15,775 bases of DNA from Defluviitaleaceae bacterium. Lineage in GTDB: Bacteria; Bacillota; Clostridia; Lachnospirales; WRAX01. Below, one piece after another: positions 7,574 to 15,051 of the stretch. Location: contig WQSI01000018.1 of assembly GCA_009787945.1 (NCBI GenBank), positions 5,843-21,617 on the forward strand, in the 5' to 3' direction. The notes under the pieces were generated by a model. The model saw only the letters and a list, made by a program, of their open reading frames with translations. It ran no database searches and was not told the origin of the DNA. Each line of letters opens with the position of its first letter. The stretch's first letter is position 1. A program made the position numbers and the translations under genes.

Positions 7574-7602
7574 TTGCTTTTTTTTTAAAAAAAGTGTATA
7601 CT
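7574..7602 (+). promoter_or_regulatory. promoter of the miaB - smpB operon
   Basis: The -35 TTGCTT (7574-7579), a 17-nt spacer and -10 TATACT (7597-7602) point at miaB, 33 nt downstream. The -35 boxes of this promoter and the ahpC promoter are 7 bp apart, back to back. The spacer contains a long T then A run, which may bend the DNA. Confidence 0.65.
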
Positions 7603-7634
7603 TGTTTTACCGATTTTGAAAGGATTGTGTTTTA

Positions 7635-8996
7635 ATGGAAAAGTGGACAACTTATTATGTGGATAAAATGCTAAAAATAAACCAAGAATTAGAGTTACAG
7701 CCAAAAGCAATGGTCGTAACCTATGGTTGCCAAATGAACGCTCGTGACTCCGAAAAGCTGGCGGGGATGCTGACAGAAATGGGTTATGCCATCACCGAGG
7801 ATGAGGACGCGACAGATTTGGTGATTTTTAACACATGTTGCGTGCGGGAAAACGCCGAAAACCGCCTTTATGGCAATTTAGGAAACTTCAAGGTGCGTAA
7901 GGAGCAAAACCGAAACTTGAAGCTGGTTTTGTGCGGCTGTATGATGCAACAGGATATGGTTGTGGAAAAAATAAAAGGGTCATACCCCTATGTTGATGTG
8001 ATTTTCGGCACTTTTAACATTTATCGTTTCCCGCAACTGCTGCACACAAGCCTGGAAACAAAGGGCATAATTGTGGACATTTGGCAGGAAGCACCAGAGA
8101 TTATAGAAGATTTGCCAAGCCTGCGGGAATTTCCTTATAAAGCAGGGGTAAATATAATGTATGGCTGTGACAACTTTTGTACATTTTGTATTGTGCCATA
8201 TGTTCGGGGAAGAGAGCGCAGCCGCCGCCCAGAGGATATTTTGGCAGAGGTGCAAGCCCTTGCCGATGATGGCGTTCGTGAGATAATGCTTTTAGGTCAA
8301 AATGTAAACTCTTACAACGGAGGAATCAGCTTTGCGGAGCTTCTTCATAAAGTTAGCGAGGTTGAGGGCATAGCCCGCATACGCTTCATCTCCAGCCACC
8401 CAAAAGACGTGACCGATGACGTTATTGAAGCCATTCGTGACCTGCCCAAGGTCTGCAATTATCTGCATTTGCCTTTTCAGGCAGGCAGTGACAAGATACT
8501 GGAAAATATGAACCGCAAGCATACCAAAAAATGGTATATGGATTTAGTTGACAAAGTTAAGGCGGGAGTGCCTGGAATAGCCCTTACAACGGATATTATG
8601 GTGGGTTTTCCTGGGGAAACCGAGGAAGATTTTCAGGACACATTAGACATTGTGCGCCATGGGAGATTTGCGTCGGCTTTTACATTTATTTACAGCCGCA
8701 GGTTAGGCACACCTGCCGACCATATGGATGACCAAATTCCCGAAAGCGTCGTCAAAGAGCGGTTTAACCGCCTTTTAGAGGAAGTTAACCGCATCACAGG
8801 GGAAATTTCGGCTGAAAAGCTAGGTTGTGAGCTAGAAGTCCTTGTTGAAGGCGTTGGTAAAGACGGCTTGCTTCACGGTCGTGCTGACGACAATTCCCTC
8901 GTGCATTTTGAGGGCGACAGCGACCTTTGCGGGAAGCTTGTAAAAGTAAAAATTATAGGAGCAAAAACATTTTATTTGACTGGAGAGATTATGTGA
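7635..8996 (+). CDS. miaB: tRNA-2-methylthio-N6-dimethylallyladenosine synthase MiaB
   Basis: MiaB is a radical-SAM methylthiotransferase that adds a 2-methylthio group to i6A37 of tRNAs reading UNN codons, completing ms2i6A. The substrate i6A is made by MiaA, encoded downstream in the same operon. The 453-residue protein has the N-terminal UPF0004 domain with cluster cysteines C32 (YGCQMN), C68 (NTCCVRENAE) and C102 (GCMMQQ), and the radical-SAM motif C178-x3-C182-x2-C185 (YGCDNFCTFC). A C-terminal TRAM-like domain covers roughly 385-453. An extra cysteine, C69, replaces the usual alanine in NTCAVR. AAAGGA (7619-7624) lies 10 nt before the ATG. The stop overlaps the GTG start of the next gene as GTGA, which implies translational coupling. 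Confidence 0.97.
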   Translation: MEKWTTYYVDKMLKINQELELQPKAMVVTYGCQMNARDSEKLAGMLTEMGYAITEDEDATDLVIFNTCCVRENAENRLYGNLGNFKVRKEQNRNLKLVLCGCMMQQDMVVEKIKGSYPYVDVIFGTFNIYRFPQLLHTSLETKGIIVDIWQEAPEIIEDLPSLREFPYKAGVNIMYGCDNFCTFCIVPYVRGRERSRRPEDILAEVQALADDGVREIMLLGQNVNSYNGGISFAELLHKVSEVEGIARIRFISSHPKDVTDDVIEAIRDLPKVCNYLHLPFQAGSDKILENMNRKHTKKWYMDLVDKVKAGVPGIALTTDIMVGFPGETEEDFQDTLDIVRHGRFASAFTFIYSRRLGTPADHMDDQIPESVVKERFNRLLEEVNRITGEISAEKLGCELEVLVEGVGKDGLLHGRADDNSLVHFEGDSDLCGKLVKVKIIGAKTFYLTGEIM

Positions 8997-9259
8997 CAAT
9001 TTACCAAGAGAAAGCCCGCAGGCTGGCTGAAGAAATTCTAATTTCTGACATTTCTAAGGATTATGCCCATAGGTTTGCCGAATATGAAGAGAATATGGAC
9101 AGCGAGGAAGCCAGGGAAAGGTTCTTGCGAACAAGGGCAGAATATCAAGTGCTGGTGGAAAGCGTTGTAGGGATGATACGCACAGTTACAGGGGTTGATG
9201 AAGCCCCGACAAGCTCAGGTTTGGGCGGTTGCGGCGGTTGCTGTGGAGGTCGCCGATGA
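8993..9259 (+). CDS. YlbF/YmcA-family small protein with cysteine-rich tail
   Basis: An 88-residue, mostly helical, charged protein (KARRLAEEILISDISKDY, then SEEARERFLRTRAEYQ) resembling the YlbF/YmcA family. In Bacillus, YlbF, YmcA and YaaT form a complex that affects RNase Y-dependent mRNA processing and development and that carries Fe-S clusters. The C-terminus is GGCGGCCGGRR, with three cysteines in glycine-rich sequence that could bind a metal or Fe-S cluster. I chose the GTG at 8993 because GGAGAG (8982-8987) lies 5 nt upstream and because it forms a GTGA overlap with miaB. A longer frame starting at 8927 would lie inside miaB. The coding sequence for the cysteine tail also contains the mutS ribosome binding site. 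Family assignment is from overall pattern and operon position. Confidence 0.75.
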   Translation: MTIYQEKARRLAEEILISDISKDYAHRFAEYEENMDSEEARERFLRTRAEYQVLVESVVGMIRTVTGVDEAPTSSGLGGCGGCCGGRR

Positions 9260-11769
9260 AATGGTCGCCTATGATGTTACAATATTTTAAAATTAAAGAA
9301 TCTTATAAAGATGACTTGGTGTTTTTTCGCCTTGGCGACTTTTATGAGCTGTTTTTTGACGATGCCGTCCTGGTGTCGGAGGCTTTAGGTTTGCACCTAA
9401 CAAAGCGGGACACGGGGCAGGGCAAAGCCCCCATGTGCGGTATCCCCCACCATTCTGCCGAGGGATATATACGCAAGTTGGCAGAAATGGGGCATCGGGT
9501 TGCCCTATGTGAGCAAATGGGCGAAGTGGAAAACGGCATTATGAAACGCCAAGTTGTAAGGGTTTATACCCCTGGTACCCTTTTTGCAGAGGAAAACGAC
9601 TCCTGGTTCATAGCCTCTATAATGGCGGAAAATTCAGGTTTTGGCTTGGCTTATGTTGATGTGTCCACTGGGGATTTTTATGCAACAACATTCGAAAACC
9701 GCGACAAACTGATAGACGAAATCGCTAAAATTGCTCCTGCAGAGCTGATTTTAGGGGATGGCTTCAAGCCTGATGAGTTTGACATTCCTGCTAAAACTTA
9801 CCATTTTTGGATTTTTTTGCATACTGCCGCCTGGGGGCGTTTGGCAGACCATTTTGGGGAGGAGAAATTGCAGAGCTTTGGCGGGATTCCGCGCCCTGCC
9901 ATTTCTGCGGCAGGGGCTTTGTTGGAATATCTAAGGGAAACCCAGCAAAACAGTCTTTCCCACATTTCAAAGCTGAATTTATACAGCTCGGCAACTTATA
10001 TGCCCCTTGACCGCTTTGCACGCCGTAATTTAGAGCTTTTTGAAACCTTGGGAGGGGAGCGCAAGGGCAGCTTGCTTTGGGTGCTGGACGATACTAAAAC
10101 CCCAATGGGCGGGCGTTTGCTTAAAAAGTGGATGATGTCGCCTTTGGTTAGCCTTGACGACATTAACACAAGGCAGGCATCTGTTGCAGAATATGCCGAA
10201 AAAAACAGCCTGCGGGAGCAAACCCGCTCTATTCTATCAAAAGTTGGTGATTTAGAAAGGTTTTGCGGCAAAATCACTTATAATCAGATTTTACCGCGGG
10301 ATATTTTAAGCTTGGAGAAATCCCTAAAAGCCATTAAGGGCTTGCCAACCAACCTCACAGCGTCTTTAAATACATATTTTTCCACTGAAATGGATAAACT
10401 AACGGACATTTATGAAAAAATTGCAGATGCCATTTCTGTTGATGACGGCAAGGTTTTTGCCCAAGGGTTTGACCCTAATTTGGATGACTTGCGCAGGCGT
10501 TTATCCCAGTCACTTAATGAAATAGACAACTATCAGAATAGTCAGCGGGAAGCTACAGGCATCAAAAGCCTTAAAGTATCTCAAAATAAGGTTTTTGGTT
10601 ACTATATCGAAGTTCCCAACAGCAGCCGCGATAAAGTGCCTAAGGGCTACACAGCGCGGCAAACCCTAGCCAACCACCAAAGGTACACAAGCGAAGAGCT
10701 AAAATCCTTAGAAACCCAAGTTTTGATGCTGACACAAGAGGTTGCCGACCTCGAAGAAGCTTTATTTGCCAGGCTAAAGAAAGAGCTGTCTGCCGAAGGC
10801 TCTAGGATACAGGAAACAGCCCATTTTATCGCTAATATAGACGCTTTGCAATCCCTTGGGGAGATAGCCTGTAAATATAATTATACTGCCCCCAAACTTA
10901 ACACAGAGGGCGTTTTGGACATTAAAGGCGGACGACATCCAGTAATTGAGCGGCTTTTCGAGGGTTTTGTTCCAAATGACTTACTTATGGGTGAAAACCG
11001 CAAAATCGCTGTGATTACAGGGCCTAATATGGCGGGTAAGTCCACATATATGCGGCAAACTGCCCTTATCCAAATTATGGCGCAGATGGGTAGCTTTATC
11101 CCTGCGGATTCGGCTAACTTAGCCATTTGTGACCAAATTTTCACCCGCGTGGGAGCGGCAGACGATTTAAGCCGTGGACAGTCCACTTTTATGGTGGAAA
11201 TGGCAGAGGTTGCCCACATAATCGCCAATGCCACCGCAAACAGCCTGATTTTGCTAGACGAGGTGGGGCGAGGAACTGGCACAATGGACGGTTTGGCAAT
11301 CGCCACTGCGGTTTTGGAACATATTGCCGAGGAAATCGGTGCAAAAACCATGTTTGCTACCCATTATCACGAGCTGACAGCCACAGAAGGTCATATTCCT
11401 GGCGCATTTAACCTGTCTATGGTGGTGGAGGAAGATGCTGGAAATATAAGGTTTTTGTGGAAGGTGACAGAGGGAGGAACAGACAAGAGCCACGGCATTA
11501 ATGTGGCGAAAATAGCAGGTTTGCCCATATCTCTTGTAGAGCGTGCCATGCATTTCATGGAAAGCATAGAAATTCGCGGGGTTTATGACGAACAAACCTT
11601 AACAAAAGAGCAGAGAGTTGATTATCAAGTTGCTAAAGAGGTTATGCGCCATGTTCGCATGCACTTGGAAGACTCTGTCCTTTTTGGAGATGAAATATTC
11701 TCCAAAAAAGATATGTTGACGATGATGGCAATAAAAGAGCGGGAGGTGAGGGCATCAATAGAATCGTAA
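9256..11769 (+). CDS. mutS: DNA mismatch repair protein MutS
   Basis: MutS recognises mismatches and small loops in DNA and starts repair with MutL. The 837-residue protein has the mismatch-reading F-x-E motif at F29-Y30-E31 (GDFYELF), the connector, core and clamp domains, and the C-terminal ABC-type ATPase. Walker A is GPNMAGKS at 589-596 and Walker B ends at D668-E669 (LILLDEVGRGTG). The common GTSTYDG signature reads GTGTMDG. I chose the ATG at 9256 because GGAGG (9245-9249) is 6 nt upstream and the ATGA overlaps the YlbF-family stop. The last four codons (Ser-Ile-Glu-Ser, 11755-11766) may be a recent read-through: a G at 11756 would end mutS at 11757. mutL, the usual next gene, is absent. 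Confidence 0.97.
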   Translation: MKWSPMMLQYFKIKESYKDDLVFFRLGDFYELFFDDAVLVSEALGLHLTKRDTGQGKAPMCGIPHHSAEGYIRKLAEMGHRVALCEQMGEVENGIMKRQVVRVYTPGTLFAEENDSWFIASIMAENSGFGLAYVDVSTGDFYATTFENRDKLIDEIAKIAPAELILGDGFKPDEFDIPAKTYHFWIFLHTAAWGRLADHFGEEKLQSFGGIPRPAISAAGALLEYLRETQQNSLSHISKLNLYSSATYMPLDRFARRNLELFETLGGERKGSLLWVLDDTKTPMGGRLLKKWMMSPLVSLDDINTRQASVAEYAEKNSLREQTRSILSKVGDLERFCGKITYNQILPRDILSLEKSLKAIKGLPTNLTASLNTYFSTEMDKLTDIYEKIADAISVDDGKVFAQGFDPNLDDLRRRLSQSLNEIDNYQNSQREATGIKSLKVSQNKVFGYYIEVPNSSRDKVPKGYTARQTLANHQRYTSEELKSLETQVLMLTQEVADLEEALFARLKKELSAEGSRIQETAHFIANIDALQSLGEIACKYNYTAPKLNTEGVLDIKGGRHPVIERLFEGFVPNDLLMGENRKIAVITGPNMAGKSTYMRQTALIQIMAQMGSFIPADSANLAICDQIFTRVGAADDLSRGQSTFMVEMAEVAHIIANATANSLILLDEVGRGTGTMDGLAIATAVLEHIAEEIGAKTMFATHYHELTATEGHIPGAFNLSMVVEEDAGNIRFLWKVTEGGTDKSHGINVAKIAGLPISLVERAMHFMESIEIRGVYDEQTLTKEQRVDYQVAKEVMRHVRMHLEDSVLFGDEIFSKKDMLTMMAIKEREVRASIES
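11741..11746 (+). promoter_or_regulatory. ribosome binding site that fixes the non-standard miaA start
   Basis: GGGAGG (11741-11746), inside the end of mutS, lies 7 nt upstream of the in-frame codon ATC at 11754. This is ideal spacing, and no ATG, GTG, TTG or CTG exists in the miaA frame between the upstream stop (11691) and codon 36 of miaA. Confidence 0.7.
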
Positions 11770-12677
11770 TTATCGGTGGGCCAACCGCCGTTGGGAAAAC
11801 TGGTGCATCAGTTGCCCTTGCTCATTTTCTCGGCGGGGAGATTATTTCAGCTGATTCTATGCAGATTTACAAGGGCATGGACGTGGGAACTGCCAAAATA
11901 TCCCAAGAGGAGATGAGGGGCATACCCCACCATCTAATTGACGAGTTACAACCTGACGAAACCTATAATGTAGCGATTTTTAAAGAGCGGGCAAAGGGGC
12001 TGATTGAAGAAATTAAAGGGCAGGGCAAAGTGCCTATAATATGCGGCGGCACGGGGTTTTATATTAACGCCCTGCTATATGACGTGGACTTTGACCAAAA
12101 AGCCGACCCCGACCCCGAATACCGCAAAAAACTGGCAAACCTAGACCCAGACCAACTTTTTGACATGTTAGCGAAGCATGACCCAGTGTCAGCAGAGCAA
12201 CTAGACAAAAACAACATAAAGCGGGTGATGCGCGCCTTGGAATTTTACCATGTGACGGGGCAGCCCATTAGCGAGCATAATGAAAGCCAGCGCGCCCGCA
12301 AGCCCGCCTATGATGCTGATATATTCATACTTAACACCGCGCGGGAGAGCCTGTATAACCGCATAAATCAGCGGGTAGAAACCATGATGGAGCAAGGGCT
12401 TGTGGAGGAGGTTCGCACATTGCTAGGTCAGTATGACCCTGGTCTTGTGTCAATGCAGGGGCTGGGATATAAGGAGATTGTGCCATATTTAGAAGGCAAA
12501 GCCACTCTGGAAGATGCCGTAAATGCCATAAAACAAGGAACTAGGCGGTTTGCCAAACGCCAGATAACTTGGTTTAAACATCAACTGCCCCAGGCGAAAT
12601 GGCTTGATGTGGCAGATTATAGAGATTTTAACCATATTGCCCAGGAAATAAGGAGGTCATATGAGCAAAGAGCGTAG
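11754..12677 (+). CDS. miaA: tRNA dimethylallyltransferase MiaA, with apparent ATC start codon
   Basis: MiaA transfers a dimethylallyl group to N6 of A37 in tRNAs reading UNN codons, making the substrate of MiaB. From ATC 11754 the protein is 307 residues, the normal family length. It begins MNRIVIIGGPTAVGKT with the P-loop at 8-16 and the catalytic aspartate D34 in ADSMQIY. Further family features are MDVGTAK, IPHHLID, GGTGFYINAL, NNIKRVMRALE and QGLGYKEI. The first ATG (11859) is codon 36 and would remove the P-loop and D34, so it cannot be the functional start. The in-frame stop at 11691 rules out an earlier one. Either translation starts at ATC, helped by the strong ribosome binding site and coupling to mutS, or base 11756 is a mutation or sequence error. 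It overlaps mutS by 16 nt and smpB by 17 nt. Confidence 0.92.
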   Translation: MNRIVIIGGPTAVGKTGASVALAHFLGGEIISADSMQIYKGMDVGTAKISQEEMRGIPHHLIDELQPDETYNVAIFKERAKGLIEEIKGQGKVPIICGGTGFYINALLYDVDFDQKADPDPEYRKKLANLDPDQLFDMLAKHDPVSAEQLDKNNIKRVMRALEFYHVTGQPISEHNESQRARKPAYDADIFILNTARESLYNRINQRVETMMEQGLVEEVRTLLGQYDPGLVSMQGLGYKEIVPYLEGKATLEDAVNAIKQGTRRFAKRQITWFKHQLPQAKWLDVADYRDFNHIAQEIRRSYEQRA

Positions 12678-13134
12678 ATATAAATTAATTGCGCAAAACA
12701 AAAAAGCGCGTTACAACTACTTTATAGAAGAAACCTTTCAAGCGGGGATAGAGCTTTTCGGGCAGGAGGTTAAAAGCCTGCGCCTTGGGCGTTGCAATGT
12801 AGGGGATAGCCATGTGGAAATTCGGGATGGGCAGGCTTTTTTGGTGAGTATGCACATATCCCCCTACGACCACACAACAGTAGGTGTGGACAAAAAAGAC
12901 CCTATGCGTAAACGGCGGCTATTGCTAAACCGCCGCGAAATTAACAAGCTAATGGGGGCTGTAACGAAAGACGGTTACACCATTGTTCCTGTGAAAATTT
13001 ATTTTACAGGCCCTTATGTTAAGGTTGACATAGCCCTGGCGAAAGGTAAAAAATTATACGACAAACGGGCGACCCTGGCGGCGAAAGATGTGCGCCGTGA
13101 AACCCAGCGGGAGTTTAAAATAAAAAACCTTTAG
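12661..13134 (+). CDS. smpB: SsrA-binding protein SmpB
   Basis: SmpB binds tmRNA and carries it into stalled ribosomes for trans-translation. The 157-residue protein shows the family core: NKKARYNYFIEETFQAGIEL, then GQEVKSLRLGRCNVGDSHVEI and HISPYDH. A basic C-terminal tail follows (KKLYDKRATLAAKDVRRE), which inserts in the mRNA channel. Family members usually read GTEVKS where this one has GQEVKS. AGGAGG (12651-12656) lies 4 nt upstream of the ATG, inside the end of miaA. It is the last gene of the operon, directly before a terminator. The tmRNA gene often found after smpB is not in the following sequence. Confidence 0.96.
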   Translation: MSKERRYKLIAQNKKARYNYFIEETFQAGIELFGQEVKSLRLGRCNVGDSHVEIRDGQAFLVSMHISPYDHTTVGVDKKDPMRKRRLLLNRREINKLMGAVTKDGYTIVPVKIYFTGPYVKVDIALAKGKKLYDKRATLAAKDVRRETQREFKIKNL

Positions 13135-13140
13135 AATTTT

Positions 13141-13161
13141 GACGCGTCTTGCGTCTTTTTT
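13141..13161 (+). terminator. intrinsic terminator of the miaB - smpB operon
   Basis: GACGC (13141-13145) and GCGTC (13151-13155) form a 5-bp stem with a 5-nt loop, followed directly by six T (13156-13161). It begins 6 nt after the smpB stop. The stem is short but GC-rich with a good T tract. Confidence 0.65.
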
Positions 13162-13162
13162 C

Positions 13163-13191
13163 TTGACACAGCTTTACAGATGATGTAAAAT
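13163..13191 (+). promoter_or_regulatory. promoter of the BlaI-BlaR1-like operon
   Basis: A perfect -35 TTGACA (13163-13168), 17-nt spacer and -10 TAAAAT (13186-13191) start immediately after the preceding terminator. The spacer and -10 are covered by an operator-like dyad, as expected for an autoregulated repressor. Confidence 0.75.
13173..13189. promoter_or_regulatory. candidate BlaI-type operator 1
   Basis: TTTACA (13173-13178) and TGTAAA (13184-13189) form a perfect 6-bp dyad with a 5-nt centre. The TACA...TGTA half-sites are those of BlaI/MecI operators, though the centre is wider than in the staphylococcal sites. It overlaps the -10, so bound repressor would block RNA polymerase. Confidence 0.6.
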
Positions 13192-13199
13192 AGTATTAA

Positions 13200-13211
13200 C
13201 TACATGCGTAG
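13200..13211. promoter_or_regulatory. candidate BlaI-type operator 2
   Basis: CTACATGCGTAG is a dyad (CTAC, 4-nt centre, GTAG) and matches the core of the staphylococcal mec/bla operator CTACATATGTAG at 10 of 12 positions. It lies just after the expected transcription start, 29 bp upstream of the repressor gene. Confidence 0.6.
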
Positions 13212-13228
13212 AATGTGAGGTTATATAA

Positions 13229-13594
13229 GTGAAAAGATTGCCAGATTCGGAATTTGAATTAATGCGGATTATTTGGCGCAGCAACCCGCCAGTGACCACA
13301 AACCAAATAATGGAGCAACTGGACGAGGGCATCCATTGGAAGCCCCAGACGGTGCTGACCATGCTTGTGCGCCTTATGGAAAAGGGCTTTTTGGAAAGCA
13401 GTCGCGTGGGCAGGGAGCGGAACTATAGCCCTGTTATCACGGAAAACACCTATATGGAGGTGGAAACGGGGGAGTTTTTGTCGCGTTACCGCGGAAATTC
13501 TGTTGGAAGTTTGGTCAAAACCATGTATGACGGCAAAAGCATGACCAAAGAGGACCTAGAAGAGCTGAAAAAATGGCTAAGAGAAAGGGAGTGA
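13229..13594 (+). CDS. BlaI/MecI/CopY-family transcriptional repressor
   Basis: A 121-residue winged-helix repressor. MKRLPDSEFELMRIIW begins the DNA-binding domain. TTNQIMEQL and WKPQTVLTMLVRLMEKGFLE form the helix-turn-helix, and RERNYSPVI the wing. The C-terminal helices (about 80-121) would mediate dimerisation. In the Bla/Mec systems the partner protease causes cleavage of the repressor between Asn and Phe. No NF pair is present here, so the cleavage site, or the mode of release, differs. The start is GTG at 13229, with GTGAGG (13215-13220) 8 nt upstream. It is the first gene of its operon and lies behind two matching operator-like dyads, so autorepression is likely. The next gene, its probable sensor, starts 4 nt after the stop. 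Confidence 0.92.
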   Translation: MKRLPDSEFELMRIIWRSNPPVTTNQIMEQLDEGIHWKPQTVLTMLVRLMEKGFLESSRVGRERNYSPVITENTYMEVETGEFLSRYRGNSVGSLVKTMYDGKSMTKEDLEELKKWLRERE

Positions 13595-13598
13595 AGCC

Positions 13599-15023
13599 AT
13601 GGGGCAGTTTTTCCTTTCGTTTTTAATATCTTCGTTTGTGATGGGCTTGATTATTTTGGTTGTAATGCTGTTGAGAAGGCTTTTTCCCAAGGTTTTTACC
13701 CCTCACTTGCGGTATTTTGTGTGGGTGGTGATTTTGATTGGGCTTGTAATCCCCTTCCGCCCTATTATTGGCGGAGGGTTATTTGGCTTGCAGATGCCTG
13801 CTAACCACACAACCAATCAGTCAATTGTGAACCAAGAGTTTCTATTCGGTCAAGAACAAATGGTTGGGGGAGGGGAGCAAATCCTAATCACCACCACCCA
13901 ACCCTTGTCTTTATGGGATGTTTTGGCAATTATCTGGTTTGGTGTTGCTGTTGCAATTTTGCTTTTCCACATTTGGCGGTATATCCGCTTTTGGGGGCTG
14001 ATAAAGCGTTGGGGTGCTGACCCCTCAAATGCCACAGAGGAACTATTAAAATCAATGCTGTCAAATATGGAACTTTCTAGCAAAAATATACGTCTAAAGG
14101 TATGTGGCTTCGTGTCCACCTCTATGATTGTGGGATTTGCACGCCCCACCATACTTTTGCCCCATGACGATTTCGCAACGGAAGAGTTAGAACTTATTTT
14201 CTGTCACGAACTTGTTCACCACAGGCGGGGTGACCTTTTCATCAAGCTTCTGTCCGTGGTTGCCGCCAGCCTAAACTGGTTTAACCCCGCTGTTTATTTA
14301 ATGAACAAGGTAAAACAAGCAGATTGTGAGGCTTCTTGCGACCAAGCCGTTATGGCGAAAATGGGCAACGAAATGGATAACCGCCAGTTTTATGCCGAAA
14401 TTATAATGGACATGATTGGCGACAAAAGGAGCAAGAAAACCGCTTTGTCAACTTGCTTTTACAGCAGCAAGGGCGGTTTGCGTCAGCGCATGGAAGCGGT
14501 GATGTCAGCTGATAGACCAGCACGTAAGGTGGCTTTTGTCCTTCCCGCTCTGGTTATTGGGGTTATGGTTTTCTCTGGCTCGGTTTTTGTTGTGTCGTCA
14601 TCGCAACCTGTGGAATTTATGGGCAGGGGGGATGCCTTGGAAATCCTAATCGCCCATATGAATGTTAATTTATACGACTTAAACGACCTAATCATCGAAG
14701 AGGAATGGGTCGGAAATCATCTTTCTTGGGAATTTTATTTTACATTGGAAGGTCAGCGGCTTAACAAATACGTAAACGCTGTCACGGGGCAGGTTTCTGA
14801 ACCAAATCTGCGTATTAATATGGAACAAGCGGTTGACGCGTTTTTACGCCATCAAGGCGCGACAAATGAAAGTGTGCGGGTTTTGGACGGCTATATAAGC
14901 ATTTTTGGCGGTGCATTGGTTTGGGATGTTGTAATTGAGGTTAACGGCACAACCAGCGAGTTTCATGTGGATATATACACGTCAGAAGTGCTAAACGTAG
15001 AGGTTTTGGATTTTTTGCCATAA
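13599..15023 (+). CDS. BlaR1-like M56 membrane metalloprotease with PepSY-like sensor domain
   Basis: The 474-residue protein has membrane segments near 3-25, 36-57, 105-125 and 311-334. Between the third and fourth lies the cytoplasmic M56 zinc protease domain, with HELVHHRRGD (zinc ligands H203 and H207, catalytic E204) and E244 in ADCEASCDQAV as probable third ligand. In BlaR1/MecR1 the part after the last membrane segment is a penicillin-binding sensor. Here residues 335-474 have no SxxK or KTG penicillin-binding motifs. Instead they hold two PepSY-like units (about 343-400, ending NAVTGQVSEP, and 408-471, ending IYTSEVLNVEV). The signal is therefore probably not a beta-lactam. AAAGGGAG (13584-13591) precedes the ATG by 7 nt. 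By analogy it would cleave the repressor encoded just upstream when the outer domain detects its signal. Confidence 0.88.
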   Translation: MGQFFLSFLISSFVMGLIILVVMLLRRLFPKVFTPHLRYFVWVVILIGLVIPFRPIIGGGLFGLQMPANHTTNQSIVNQEFLFGQEQMVGGGEQILITTTQPLSLWDVLAIIWFGVAVAILLFHIWRYIRFWGLIKRWGADPSNATEELLKSMLSNMELSSKNIRLKVCGFVSTSMIVGFARPTILLPHDDFATEELELIFCHELVHHRRGDLFIKLLSVVAASLNWFNPAVYLMNKVKQADCEASCDQAVMAKMGNEMDNRQFYAEIIMDMIGDKRSKKTALSTCFYSSKGGLRQRMEAVMSADRPARKVAFVLPALVIGVMVFSGSVFVVSSSQPVEFMGRGDALEILIAHMNVNLYDLNDLIIEEEWVGNHLSWEFYFTLEGQRLNKYVNAVTGQVSEPNLRINMEQAVDAFLRHQGATNESVRVLDGYISIFGGALVWDVVIEVNGTTSEFHVDIYTSEVLNVEVLDFLP

Positions 15024-15051
15024 AATTTCAAAAAACAAGGAGGAAAATATT

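Noticed and set aside
11859..12677. miaA starting at the first ATG
   Set aside because: It would lack the P-loop and the catalytic Asp needed for the transferase. The homologous reading frame continues 35 codons upstream.
13135..13228. tmRNA (ssrA) gene after smpB
   Set aside because: Only 94 nt lie before the next gene and they are accounted for by a terminator, a promoter and two dyads. No tRNA-like ends are seen.
13933..15023. Beta-lactam sensing (classic BlaR1/MecR1) assignment
   Set aside because: The ectodomain lacks SxxK, SxN and KTG motifs and is about 140 residues, too short for a penicillin-binding domain.
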